Shown: positions 1 to 7,758, counted from the first letter of the stretch. The stretch: 11,323 bases of DNA from Bacteroidales bacterium (GCA_029934875.1 JAOZLK010000076.1:1-11323), one strand, 5' to 3'. Notes: generated by a model from the sequence alone, not told the origin. Made by a program: numbers and translations.

Positions 1-892
1 CTGTGGGATTCAATTCCTCTTTGGTAAAAGTTCCATGAGACACATCAATTCTCTCAAAGACCATTTTATACAGGGAGAATATGATGTGGAGGCTAAGTAA
101 ATTGCGGCCACTTAGTTCATTCTGCAACTTTTCCAGCACCTCAAGTGTTTGCACTCCATATTTTATGGCCTCGTTTCGGTAGACCGCCACCACCTCCCTG
201 AATGAATCAGGAATCGTTTTCCCGGCAGCAATTTCTTTTAGTTCCCCGGTGGAGATTCCATGCTTTTCCAGGATATCCCCGGCAAAATAGTTGAGGTTAT
301 TCTCCTGGTCCTCCTGGAAGTCGCGTATGATATGGACCAGGTAAGAGAATATTGCACAGGGTCTTGACAGTGATTCGATATCATAGTCAGGTGCCAGGTA
401 GACCCCGTCCTTTTCCTCCAGGCAGCACAAATGCACAAAAATGGAGGCTGGCGCTACAGATGCTCCTTCGGAATACTCCATGAAGCTTTCCAGTGTTGGG
501 AAGCCATCATGGTCAATATCGTAGAGCATGGATTTCGCGAAATTGTGGAAAAGCTTTAGGGGAATCTGGAAAGTGGCAATGGTCTGTGACAATTCCTCGT
601 AAAAAGGGTCCTCCCCGGCTGATCCATGCAGGCATTCGATCCAATGGTGGACCTTTTGGCTGAGTTCTTCCCTTTCCAGGCAGCTGATTTCTTTGCCTGT
701 GGCTTTACGGTCGTCGATGTAGTCGTCGATCATCCGCATGAACTTATAACATACCATAGCTGCATGATACCTCCTGTCGTCCCAGAACCTGGCAGCAATC
801 AGGATATTGGGATGTTTCTCTATGTGGTCGAAATCAATGCTGTTGAACAGTGATTCGATCTCTTTCTTCGTATGATCAGTTTGGATTTCCAT
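1..892 (-). CDS. crtB: Phytoene synthase (squalene/phytoene synthase family), 3' end cut by window edge
   Basis: Predicted to condense two geranylgeranyl diphosphates to phytoene, the first committed step of carotenoid synthesis, at the cytoplasmic membrane. I translated it from the ATG at 890-892 to the window edge: 297 complete codons with no stop, so the C-terminus is missing. Both aspartate-rich metal/diphosphate-binding motifs are present: DDYIDD at residues 56-61 and IIRDFQED at 188-195. A YSEGASVAPAS segment near 140-150 also fits the family. About 300 residues is close to full length for a phytoene synthase, so probably only a short tail is lost. Its start lies inside the end of crtI (17-base overlap, 876-892), which suggests translational coupling. 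Presqualene or squalene synthases share the fold, but the crtI neighbour favours phytoene synthase. There is no sign of decay. Confidence 0.9.
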   Translation of the reverse strand, partial: MEIQTDHTKKEIESLFNSIDFDHIEKHPNILIAARFWDDRRYHAAMVCYKFMRMIDDYIDDRKATGKEISCLEREELSQKVHHWIECLHGSAGEDPFYEELSQTIATFQIPLKLFHNFAKSMLYDIDHDGFPTLESFMEYSEGASVAPASIFVHLCCLEEKDGVYLAPDYDIESLSRPCAIFSYLVHIIRDFQEDQENNLNYFAGDILEKHGISTGELKEIAAGKTIPDSFREVVAVYRNEAIKYGVQTLEVLEKLQNELSGRNLLSLHIIFSLYKMVFERIDVSHGTFTKEELNPT

Positions 893-2366
893 AAGTTCTG
901 TCAATTCGTTCAGTTACAAGTTTGGCAGAGAGAATAGATAGAGGCATACCACTCCCCGGCTGGGTGCTCCCTCCTGAAAAGTACAGGTTCCTGTACTTCC
1001 TGTGATAGTTCGCCGGTCTCATGAAGCCCATCTGGAGCAGGTTGTGGGCCAGGCTACCAAAGGTTCCTCCACGCGAAAGATTGAAAGTCTTCTTCCAACT
1101 ATCGGGTGTATAGCAGATCTCGAACTTGATATGCTTTTCAAAATCGTCCATTCCTTCCTCTGCGAAACGCCTCAGAATGGCTGACCGGGCATGGTCGGTG
1201 ATCTCCTTCCAGTCATACTCCCTGTTCTCTTCCAGGTTCCCGGTATGTACAATGGCTGTTATTGAATCTTGCTTTACAGGAGCTGCGCTCAGGTCGGAGC
1301 GAACAGGAGAGTGAATATAAATGGATGGATCTTCCGCAAAGCCATTATCCTTAAAAATCGTTTTACAGCTTTCCCTGTGTTTGTCAGATACAAACACGGT
1401 ATGCTGACCCAGCTGGGGATAAACCTTGTCCACGCCCCAGTGAAAAACAATGGCGGCGCAAGAATATTTTTTCCGTTCCAGCCCTTTGCTTTTTCTCCCG
1501 GGAGGAAGCAGTTCCCTGTATACATAGGGCAGATCTGCATTGGCGACAATCAGGTCGGCAGGGTGAAATGATCCATCCTTAAGGGTGACTCCGGTGGCCC
1601 TCTTCCCCTCCACATCTATCCTTAATACCGGGGACTTGAGTTCAAGCCTGACCCCATAGGCTTCAGCGATTGATAACAGGGTTTCCGCCACTTTATGCAT
1701 GCCCCCTTTGGGAAAATAGACCCCATCGGAGAGTTCCATAAAAGGAAGGAAGGTATACATGCCGGAGGAAGAATAAGGATTCTGTCCCAGGTAAAGGTTC
1801 TGAAAAGTGAAGAAGGCCCTGAGTTCCTCTGAGCGGAAATACCTGCTGATATACTTGTAGTGATCATGAAAAGCCTTGTACTTAAAAAGCAGGAAGGGAT
1901 ATTTCAAGAGGGAAATGTCAAAGGGACTGAAATAATTCCGGTTGATCATGGCCATGGACCTGTCGTAGATGTGAAAGCCCCTGGACATTAATTTCAGGAA
2001 GCGGTCGAAGCTTCCTTTTTCCAATTCTTCAAATTGCTTCTGCATGAAAGCCATATCGGAGCTGAAGACAAGCTGCTTTTGATTACTGAACTTCACTTTG
2101 TATATGGGATCCACCCGGAATAGTTCCATCTCCTCGAACATATCCTTTCCAAGCAAAGCAAATGCCTCCTCATAAATCCCCGGCATCATCAGGAAGGTTG
2201 CGCCAATATCAAAACGGTGACCATCTTTTTCATAACATCCGCACCTTCCGCCGGGGAAAGCGTTTTTCTCGAAGATGGTGACTTTATATCCCCTTTTGGC
2301 CAGGTTGGCAGCGGTGGTAATTCCCCCGATGCCTGAACCAATTACTATCGCATGTTTTTTAGCCAT
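876..2366 (-). CDS. crtI: Phytoene desaturase (CrtI-type FAD-dependent carotenoid desaturase)
   Basis: A flavoprotein predicted to desaturate phytoene stepwise towards lycopene or a related polyene. With the ATG at 2364-2366 the protein has 496 residues, the usual length. The N-terminus carries the dinucleotide-binding fold VIGSGIGG (about 8-15), an acidic residue ending the second strand (FEK, about 32-34) and FPGGRCG (37-43). The C-terminus carries the bacterial phytoene dehydrogenase signature, NLYFSGGSTQPGSG, followed by PLSILSAKL (about 460-484). The open frame extends upstream to a TTG at 2412-2414, but that start would put 16 extra residues before the FAD-binding strand, so I chose the internal ATG. 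No strong ribosome binding site is visible. The stop lies within crtB. The 161-base gap to the divergent receptor gene (2367-2527) should hold promoters for both genes, but I see no convincing one. Related desaturases such as CrtD or CrtN cannot be excluded by reading alone. Confidence 0.9.
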   Translation of the reverse strand: MAKKHAIVIGSGIGGITTAANLAKRGYKVTIFEKNAFPGGRCGCYEKDGHRFDIGATFLMMPGIYEEAFALLGKDMFEEMELFRVDPIYKVKFSNQKQLVFSSDMAFMQKQFEELEKGSFDRFLKLMSRGFHIYDRSMAMINRNYFSPFDISLLKYPFLLFKYKAFHDHYKYISRYFRSEELRAFFTFQNLYLGQNPYSSSGMYTFLPFMELSDGVYFPKGGMHKVAETLLSIAEAYGVRLELKSPVLRIDVEGKRATGVTLKDGSFHPADLIVANADLPYVYRELLPPGRKSKGLERKKYSCAAIVFHWGVDKVYPQLGQHTVFVSDKHRESCKTIFKDNGFAEDPSIYIHSPVRSDLSAAPVKQDSITAIVHTGNLEENREYDWKEITDHARSAILRRFAEEGMDDFEKHIKFEICYTPDSWKKTFNLSRGGTFGSLAHNLLQMGFMRPANYHRKYRNLYFSGGSTQPGSGMPLSILSAKLVTERIDRTYGNPN

Positions 2367-2527
2367 GTCACTAAATATATTGGAAAAGGGATTCCCATCA
2401 GCCGGGATCGGCAATTAATCGGTAAGATTTCAGTAAAGCCATCACTGAGGGTGGTCAGCCTCTTTTAAGCAGATGAATCCCGGTCCTGATATTCTTTTAG
2501 ATTAAGATTGTTTAACTTCGGTCTTGA

Positions 2528-4876
2528 ATGAAATTACGGACCGGAATAAGCATCATTAATCTTCTGTTTGTCCTTTTGGGAGGTTCTGTGCTTATGGCCC
2601 AGAGCACCCAGAGTATAAGGGGTATGGTGATCGATCAGAATACCGGGGTACCCCTTATTGGCGCAACTGTTTCATTGCTGGATCATGAGCCATTGATGGG
2701 AACCATCAGTGATCGCCAGGGCTTCTTCAACCTGGAAGGGGTGCCGGTTGGGAGGCGTGGAATAAGGATAGATTACCTGGGTTACCAGTCCATTGTCAGA
2801 GAGGGACTGGATGTGACAGCCGGAAAGGCCTTCAATCTGCATGTTGAAATGGAAGAGAGCGCCATTATGGGAGAAGAGGCTGAGGTCAGAGCTTTCTCAA
2901 ACAAGGGTCAGGCTCTGAATGAGATGGCACTTGTAAGTGCCCGTTCATTTAATATGGAGGAGGCAGAACGCTACGCTGGCAGCTGGGGTGATCCGGCCCG
3001 TTTGGTGGCAAACTTTGCAGGAGTACAGAGCCCGGCCGACCAATCCAATGACATTATTATCAGGGGAAATTCTCCGGCAGGTCTTCTCTGGAAGTTGGAA
3101 GGGGTGAGCATTTACAATCCCAACCATTTCGGCTCCATTGGCTCAACAGGAGGCCCCATCAGCATGATCAATAATAATATGCTGGCCAATTCTGATTTCT
3201 TTTCTGGAGCATTCCCTTCCCAGTACGGGAATGCCACATCAGGGGTGTTTGATTTGAATCTCCGCAGTGGAAACAACCAGGACAGGGAATATACTGCCCA
3301 GGTGGGTTTTAACGGATTTGAATTTGGGGCAGAGGGTCCTTTCTCAAAAAAGTCCAATGCCTCCTATGTGATGAGTTACAGGTATTCATCCCTTTCCTTT
3401 TTCGAAACACTTGGCTTGAATCTGGGTGTACCCGCCATTCCACACTACCAGGATCTTACCTTTAAGGTAGATATCCCTATTAACGAAAAGGGGCGCCTCT
3501 CGGTCTTTGGTCTGGGCGGAGTTAATCATATTGGATCGGAGGTAGAGGAGGACAATCGTTATGACTATTTTCGCTCAAATGCATGGACAGGGGTATTTGG
3601 TATTTCGCACCGCCATTATTTCAATGAGAAGACCAGGCTTCGAACCATCCTTTCATGGGGAGGAATCCGAAATTTCGGTCTTGATTCCACTACCCGGGAT
3701 GGTGTGCTTACAGAACAGTACGGACAGGATTTTTCTGAGCAGAAGATCACTCTTCAAAGTGATGTTCGTAGAAGATTATCCAGTCGGGACCACCTGATAG
3801 GAGGTGTGGAGGTCTCGTATATCAGGGCCTCTTATGTGGACAGTGTCTACGTTCCTGACTGGAATATCTTTTTTCAAACGGCCAATACTTCAGGCAGCCT
3901 GATGATGTTTCGTGCTTTTATAGACTGGAAGCATAAGTTTACAGAACAACTTCAGCTGGTTACCGGACTTCACTACCAACAGGTATCCCTGAACAGCGAC
4001 CTGGCCCTGGAGCCCAGGGTAAGCATGAGCTGGAAGTTCAGCGAAAAACAGGAAGTCAGCTTTGGGTACGGCTTGCATAGCCAGTCTCAGCCGGGAACAA
4101 TCTATTTCTCAGAGACCCTGGTCGATACAGCAAACCTTGAGTATGTTCAAACCAACAAGCACCTGGGTTTTACCAGGAGTCACCAGGCGGTGCTGGGCTA
4201 CCAGGTGCAGTTCGATTCCAGGCATCGCCTGAAGTCAGAATTCTATCTTCAAAAGCTGTTTGATGTCCCGGTTACAACTTATCCTTCCCATATTTCCATG
4301 ATCAATTATGGAGGCAGCTTTAACAGCTCGGTTTATGATTCCCTGGTAAATAAGGGTGATGGATGGAATATGGGCCTGGAGCTAAGCATGGAGCGTTTTT
4401 TCTCAAACAACTTCTATTACCTGGCCACCATTTCTCTATTCAACAGTAAATACCGTGCCAGTGACGGGAAGATCCGGAATACTGTTTTTAACGGATCATT
4501 CATTGTGAATACCCTGGGAGGTTATGAATGGAAGGTGGGCCGCCAGAATGCTATCACTCTGGATGGGAGGGTGAGCTGGGCAGGTGGATTGCGAACGATC
4601 CCTATCGATCTGGAGGCCTCGCAGGAGGCAGGAGAAACTGTGCGAGACTACTCAAAAGCGTTTGAATCGAGGGCTGATGACTATTTTCGGATCGATATGC
4701 GGCTTGCTTACAAGTGGAATCTGAAACATGCCACATGGACTTTTGCTCTCGATATTCAGAATGTGACCAATCACATCAATCCCTTCTTCAATGAGTATAA
4801 TCCTGAAACTGAACAGATTGAACAGGTCTCCCAAATTGGAATCATCCCCGCAGGGGTTATCAGGGTAAACTTTTAG
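2528..4876 (+). CDS. TonB-dependent outer-membrane receptor with CarboxypepD_reg-like domain
   Basis: An outer-membrane beta-barrel importer (782 residues) that would take up a large or scarce substrate using TonB/ExbBD energy. Residues 1-24 form a signal peptide with a hydrophobic core (IINLLFVLLGGSVLMA) and likely cleavage near Ala24-Gln25. Residues about 29-110 match a CarboxypepD_reg-like domain (GMVIDQNTGVPLIGATV, then DRQGFFNLEGVP and a LGYQS segment), typical of Bacteroidota receptors. The plug spans about 130-250, including DIIIRGNSPAG, WKLEGVSIYNPNHFG and SQYGNATSGVFDLNLRSGN. The rest is barrel, ending in the aromatic C-terminal strand VIRVNF. No SusD-like lipoprotein, peptidase or siderophore gene flanks it, so the substrate is unknown. 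It is divergent from crtI and convergent with the rhodanese gene, which ends only 10 bases away. The ATG directly precedes the signal peptide, so the start is sound. Confidence 0.92.
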   Translation: MKLRTGISIINLLFVLLGGSVLMAQSTQSIRGMVIDQNTGVPLIGATVSLLDHEPLMGTISDRQGFFNLEGVPVGRRGIRIDYLGYQSIVREGLDVTAGKAFNLHVEMEESAIMGEEAEVRAFSNKGQALNEMALVSARSFNMEEAERYAGSWGDPARLVANFAGVQSPADQSNDIIIRGNSPAGLLWKLEGVSIYNPNHFGSIGSTGGPISMINNNMLANSDFFSGAFPSQYGNATSGVFDLNLRSGNNQDREYTAQVGFNGFEFGAEGPFSKKSNASYVMSYRYSSLSFFETLGLNLGVPAIPHYQDLTFKVDIPINEKGRLSVFGLGGVNHIGSEVEEDNRYDYFRSNAWTGVFGISHRHYFNEKTRLRTILSWGGIRNFGLDSTTRDGVLTEQYGQDFSEQKITLQSDVRRRLSSRDHLIGGVEVSYIRASYVDSVYVPDWNIFFQTANTSGSLMMFRAFIDWKHKFTEQLQLVTGLHYQQVSLNSDLALEPRVSMSWKFSEKQEVSFGYGLHSQSQPGTIYFSETLVDTANLEYVQTNKHLGFTRSHQAVLGYQVQFDSRHRLKSEFYLQKLFDVPVTTYPSHISMINYGGSFNSSVYDSLVNKGDGWNMGLELSMERFFSNNFYYLATISLFNSKYRASDGKIRNTVFNGSFIVNTLGGYEWKVGRQNAITLDGRVSWAGGLRTIPIDLEASQEAGETVRDYSKAFESRADDYFRIDMRLAYKWNLKHATWTFALDIQNVTNHINPFFNEYNPETEQIEQVSQIGIIPAGVIRVNF

Positions 4877-4886
4877 CCTTGTAGAT

Positions 4887-5513
4887 CTAGCAACCTCCCT
4901 GGACCTTCTTTTTCTTTGGCCGTGGAGCTATTTTGGGAAGATCAGGAGCCACCTGAGCGGATGATTCAATCATAGCGCCTCCTCCCAAAGCCTGACCAGC
5001 TCCTTTCCGGAAATCGTATTTGGCAATCTCCTCGTTTGGACTGGTGGAACCAGGTTTATCCGGATTCATAATGCTCTCCACCCAGTAGTTGAGGCCTCCC
5101 TGTAAAACATAGTTGTTTTCGTATCCCAGTTGTCGGGTAAGCATCCATGCCTGGTTGGCATTAACCGTTCCGTTGGAATAGAATACATTGTACCTCAGAT
5201 CCTGATTCACATAGTCTTTCCATTGATCATCGAGCAAAGATGTGAAAGGGATATTAATGGCCCCGGGGAGGTGATATTTCTCATATTCAGTTTCAGCCCT
5301 GACATCGATCAGAACCAGTGAAGGGTCTTTGCTGACAAGCATGTGGGCAACCTCGTCAGGGGTAAAAAACTGCATCCCGCTGTTCACGTACTCCAGCAGA
5401 TCCTCTGGCGAAAGTTTATAAGGATGGGTGGTATTTGCAGGAACAAAGGCCAGGATCATTCCAAGGGGAATGATAAACATGGCTAAAAGGACTCTTGGAT
5501 TTATATTCTTCAT
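4887..5513 (-). CDS. Exported rhodanese-like protein lacking the catalytic Cys, with a lone C-terminal Gly-Gly-Cys
   Basis: A 208-residue protein with an N-terminal hydrophobic segment (about 8-26) that is a signal peptide or membrane anchor, so the domain should lie outside the cytoplasmic membrane. The rhodanese fold covers about 48-148: LVLIDVRAETEYEKYHLPGA (67-86), then the active-site loop VFYSNGTVNANQAW, then YVLQGGLNYW. Classical rhodaneses have Cys at the first loop position; here codon 5175-5177 is TCC, giving Ser113, so ordinary sulfurtransferase chemistry at that site is not expected. The only cysteine in the whole protein is the last residue, Cys208, in a tail rich in Pro and Lys (IAPRPKKKKVQGGC). 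I infer a sulfur-carrying or docking role on a flexible arm. It is the last gene of the sulfur module, 60 bases after the second yeeE gene. A structural, non-catalytic role is the main alternative. Confidence 0.85.
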   Translation of the reverse strand: MKNINPRVLLAMFIIPLGMILAFVPANTTHPYKLSPEDLLEYVNSGMQFFTPDEVAHMLVSKDPSLVLIDVRAETEYEKYHLPGAINIPFTSLLDDQWKDYVNQDLRYNVFYSNGTVNANQAWMLTRQLGYENNYVLQGGLNYWVESIMNPDKPGSTSPNEEIAKYDFRKGAGQALGGGAMIESSAQVAPDLPKIAPRPKKKKVQGGC

Positions 5514-5573
5514 GGCAGAAAATTCTATTGTTCAGTATATTAACAATCCTAATTACTTTTTGGTTCAGGTATT

Positions 5574-6164
5574 CTAGTATTCTTTGCGGGGGAATTTCTT
5601 TTCGGCCCATTCCCCGGCCCAGAACATGCCCAGGGCTACAATAATGATGCCCAGGACCACCACTCCATCTTTCAGACCAAGCGCTTCGGGTAGTGTGGGA
5701 GTTCCCCGGAAGGATCCTTTATAAAAACCTTCCAGCAGGGGATAGGCTTCGGTAAAGATGAAGATTCCCAGGAAGATTCCCCCGATGAAAAAGAGGGCGT
5801 CAATCTTACCGATGGCTGCCGCGCAGAAGCTGGTCCCCGGGCAAAATCCACCGACAATGAATCCTGCACCCATAATGATTCCACCTACGATGGTTGACCA
5901 GAGGTAGGTTGGATTGACGTAAACCATATCCAGGTCGATCCAGTTGAACAGGCTCATAAAGAGCAAGCCCAGCATGGCTACGATGGCTGCTGTAAAGAAA
6001 ACTTTCAGGACTACGGTGTCATAGCCGTAAAACATGCCTGCCAGTTTCCGGCTTGAGGAGAATCCGCTGCTTTCAAGTACAAAACCGAAGCCAATCCCAA
6101 TCAGGAAGGCGAGGAAGAAGTTGGTATTCTGTGTGATTATATCACTGACAATTAATGGTCCCAT
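5574..6164 (-). CDS. YeeE/YedE family sulfur transporter, half-length subunit with FCPGTSFC motif
   Basis: An integral membrane protein of 196 residues belonging to the YeeE/YedE (sulf_transp, formerly DUF395) family, whose characterised full-length members import thiosulfate. Hydrophobic segments lie at about 15-31, 52-72, 88-107, 121-140 and 168-184. Family marks are GFGFVLESSGFSSSRKLAG (25-43) and GGFCPGTSFCAAAIGK (105-120), with cysteines 108 and 114 probably facing the substrate path. Full-length family members are roughly twice this size, so it should pair with the upstream half-length protein, which ends 21 bases before this start. The ATG at 6162-6164 is used; there is no clear ribosome binding site. 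The linked reductase and rhodanese genes suggest that it moves thiosulfate or sulfane sulfur for this module. The substrate and direction are inferred. Confidence 0.88.
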   Translation of the reverse strand: MGPLIVSDIITQNTNFFLAFLIGIGFGFVLESSGFSSSRKLAGMFYGYDTVVLKVFFTAAIVAMLGLLFMSLFNWIDLDMVYVNPTYLWSTIVGGIIMGAGFIVGGFCPGTSFCAAAIGKIDALFFIGGIFLGIFIFTEAYPLLEGFYKGSFRGTPTLPEALGLKDGVVVLGIIIVALGMFWAGEWAEKKFPRKEY

Positions 6165-6185
6165 GATGATGCTATTGTTATTTTA

Positions 6186-6722
6186 TTAAATCCAGTTTTT
6201 CCTGAAGAACCAGGCCAGTGCGAAGGCGGTTCCGAATATAAATGCCATTGAGATGAAGCCTCCCAGGGAGAGTACTCCCATTCCGCTCAGGGCTGATCCA
6301 CTGGTGCATCCCCTGCCCAGCTGTGAACCAAAACCAAAAAGAATTCCACCCATCACGGCAAAGATGATCCTTCGCTTTGAAGTAATTTTAGGAGAGTGCT
6401 CCACTTTGAATTTCAGGCGCTTGAAAATTGCTCCGGAGAGGAAGGCTCCGACAATCACTCCCAGCATCTGGAATACCAGCCAGGCTTTCATGGGGCCGTC
6501 CGGATGAGACTCATTATACTCCCTGAAAAACAGGGCTTTTTCTGCGTGTCCGGGGCTTACGGAATTCACGGTAGCAACCACTACACTTTTAGCAGCGCCG
6601 CTGGCACCCAAGCCCCGTCCCGAGACAAAATTGGCGGCAATCAGGACCAGTCCTAATAGTATACCACCCAGGTAGGGATTAATATACTTTGCCTTCTTAA
6701 TTGGTTTTACTGCTTCACTCAT
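6186..6722 (-). CDS. YeeE/YedE family sulfur transporter, half-length subunit with GRGCTSG motif
   Basis: An integral membrane protein of 178 residues, the first of the two adjacent YeeE/YedE half-proteins in transcription order. A short cytoplasmic-like start (KPIKKAKY) precedes the segment NPYLGGILLGLVLIAANF (15-32). Other hydrophobic stretches lie at about 82-100, 118-135 and 147-172. The family hallmark is GILFGFGSQLGRGCTSGSAL (126-145) with its sole cysteine, Cys139; the matching cysteine region in studied YeeE proteins is needed for thiosulfate transport. The linker at 51-80, containing a His and several acidic residues, may form an external loop. It probably forms a heteromeric channel with the next gene, like split PmpA/PmpB-type pairs. 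The 88-base gap to psrC contains a 7-bp tandem repeat, so this gene may be expressed partly apart from psrABC. Confidence 0.88.
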   Translation of the reverse strand: MSEAVKPIKKAKYINPYLGGILLGLVLIAANFVSGRGLGASGAAKSVVVATVNSVSPGHAEKALFFREYNESHPDGPMKAWLVFQMLGVIVGAFLSGAIFKRLKFKVEHSPKITSKRRIIFAVMGGILFGFGSQLGRGCTSGSALSGMGVLSLGGFISMAFIFGTAFALAWFFRKNWI

Positions 6723-6767
6723 ATTCTTTTATTTTGTTGAGATTCATTTTTTCTTTTTTCCCTAAAC

Positions 6768-6816
6768 ACTAATTACTATTAACTAATAACCATTTACTAA
6801 TAACTAATCACTAATA
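6768..6816. repeat. Tandem repeat of seven 7-bp units, consensus ACTAATA
   Basis: Seven consecutive 7-bp units read on the plus strand: ACTAATT, ACTATTA, ACTAATA, ACCATTT, ACTAATA, ACTAATC, ACTAATA. The period is exact, while single bases vary within units. The last unit overlaps the TAG stop codon of psrC (6811-6813). The array fills half of the gap between psrC and the first yeeE gene. On the transcribed strand it gives stop codons in all three frames, so it is non-coding. It could be a slippage-prone microsatellite or a spacer element; its function is unknown. Confidence 0.85.
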
Positions 6817-7752
6817 CAACCATCGGCGTTCCTGGCCGGCAGAGGCTATCAGGAATCTGAGCATCAGGCTTCCAAACAGGACAAGTCCGGCTGGAATCAC
6901 AACAGGGATTTTAAATTTTTTCAATTCGAGAACCTCCAGGATGACCGGGACAATCATTCCCAGGATCACCACGAAGATCCAGAAAGGAGCGGTCCAGGGT
7001 CCGCCCAGGAACAATTCTGCAGCATTGATCTGCACCTGGGTGCTTGCAAGGAAACCCATAAACATGTGGATAATCAGGAAAAGCTCGACGACGATAATTC
7101 CGATATCGATTTTCGCAAACATATTCCTCTCCTTGTGTTTCTTTGAAAAGAGCATGATCACTGCAGCTCCGGCCGAAAGTCCCGAGGCCAGGAACAGGGG
7201 GCCAAGGATCGAAGTGTTCCACAGCGGTCTTGCATTGAAGGCAGAGAACAGTATCCCTGTATAGACTCCAAGAATAATTGAAGAAATACCCATTACCCAT
7301 GCGATTGCCTTTTTTTGTTTCGTAAGAAAAGCTTCTATATCCTTCAGGATATCGAATTTCCAGTCCCATTTTGGAAAAATCTCCTTGATGTGTATCGCCG
7401 ACCAGATAAACGACAAAGGTGTGACAAGCATCAGGACCCAGGCTCCCCACGACATGGGCGACTCCAGGCGAATGGTGGTGTATAACCTCCAGAAATAGAG
7501 CTTGTGTTTCAGGTCAAGCAGCAGGGCAAACAGGCCAATGACCAGAAGGATGGGTACAATGTGCGGGGCAATTTTTGTTGCTGCATGGTATTTATCTTCT
7601 TTACCCCTGAGCGTAAAATATGCAGCAAAAAAAAGGATGCCCGCTGCCATCCCACCGAGGAAGAGGTAGAGCGGAATCTGCCAGTGCCAGATGTGCAGGT
7701 GGGGATCGATCAGGTAATTGTTTCGTCCGCTGACGATGATTTCTTCTCTCAT
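6811..7752 (-). CDS. psrC: NrfD/PsrC-type membrane quinol dehydrogenase subunit
   Basis: The membrane anchor of a polysulfide/thiosulfate reductase-type complex, predicted to exchange electrons between the quinone pool and the iron-sulfur subunit. It has 313 residues, a usual length for NrfD/PsrC proteins, and I count eight hydrophobic helices at about 25-48, 65-82, 100-122, 150-172, 182-202, 215-236, 255-275 and 283-305. The N-terminal pattern HIWHWQIPLYLFLGGMAAGI (20-39) is characteristic of the PsrC branch. There is no heme-binding signature. The gene begins six bases after psrB ends and follows psrA-psrB, the standard order for this complex. The stop codon is inside a 7-bp tandem repeat array. 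NrfD subunits serve many molybdoenzymes, so the substrate comes from context and not from this protein. Confidence 0.9.
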   Translation of the reverse strand: MREEIIVSGRNNYLIDPHLHIWHWQIPLYLFLGGMAAGILFFAAYFTLRGKEDKYHAATKIAPHIVPILLVIGLFALLLDLKHKLYFWRLYTTIRLESPMSWGAWVLMLVTPLSFIWSAIHIKEIFPKWDWKFDILKDIEAFLTKQKKAIAWVMGISSIILGVYTGILFSAFNARPLWNTSILGPLFLASGLSAGAAVIMLFSKKHKERNMFAKIDIGIIVVELFLIIHMFMGFLASTQVQINAAELFLGGPWTAPFWIFVVILGMIVPVILEVLELKKFKIPVVIPAGLVLFGSLMLRFLIASAGQERRWLY

Positions 7753-7758
7753 GGTTAT

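Noticed and set aside
2367..2414. Longer version of crtI beginning at TTG (2412-2414)
   Set aside because: It adds 16 residues before the FAD-binding strand. Known CrtI proteins start a few residues before that strand, as the ATG at 2366 does.
2513..2520. TAACTTCG, a one-mismatch match to the Bacteroidota -7 element just before the receptor start
   Set aside because: It ends only 7 bases before the ATG, leaving almost no leader, and no -33 partner is present at the right distance.
4847..4857. Short hairpin CCCC-GCA-GGGG near the receptor's 3' end as a terminator
   Set aside because: The stem is only four base pairs, it lies inside the coding sequence, and no T-run follows on either strand.
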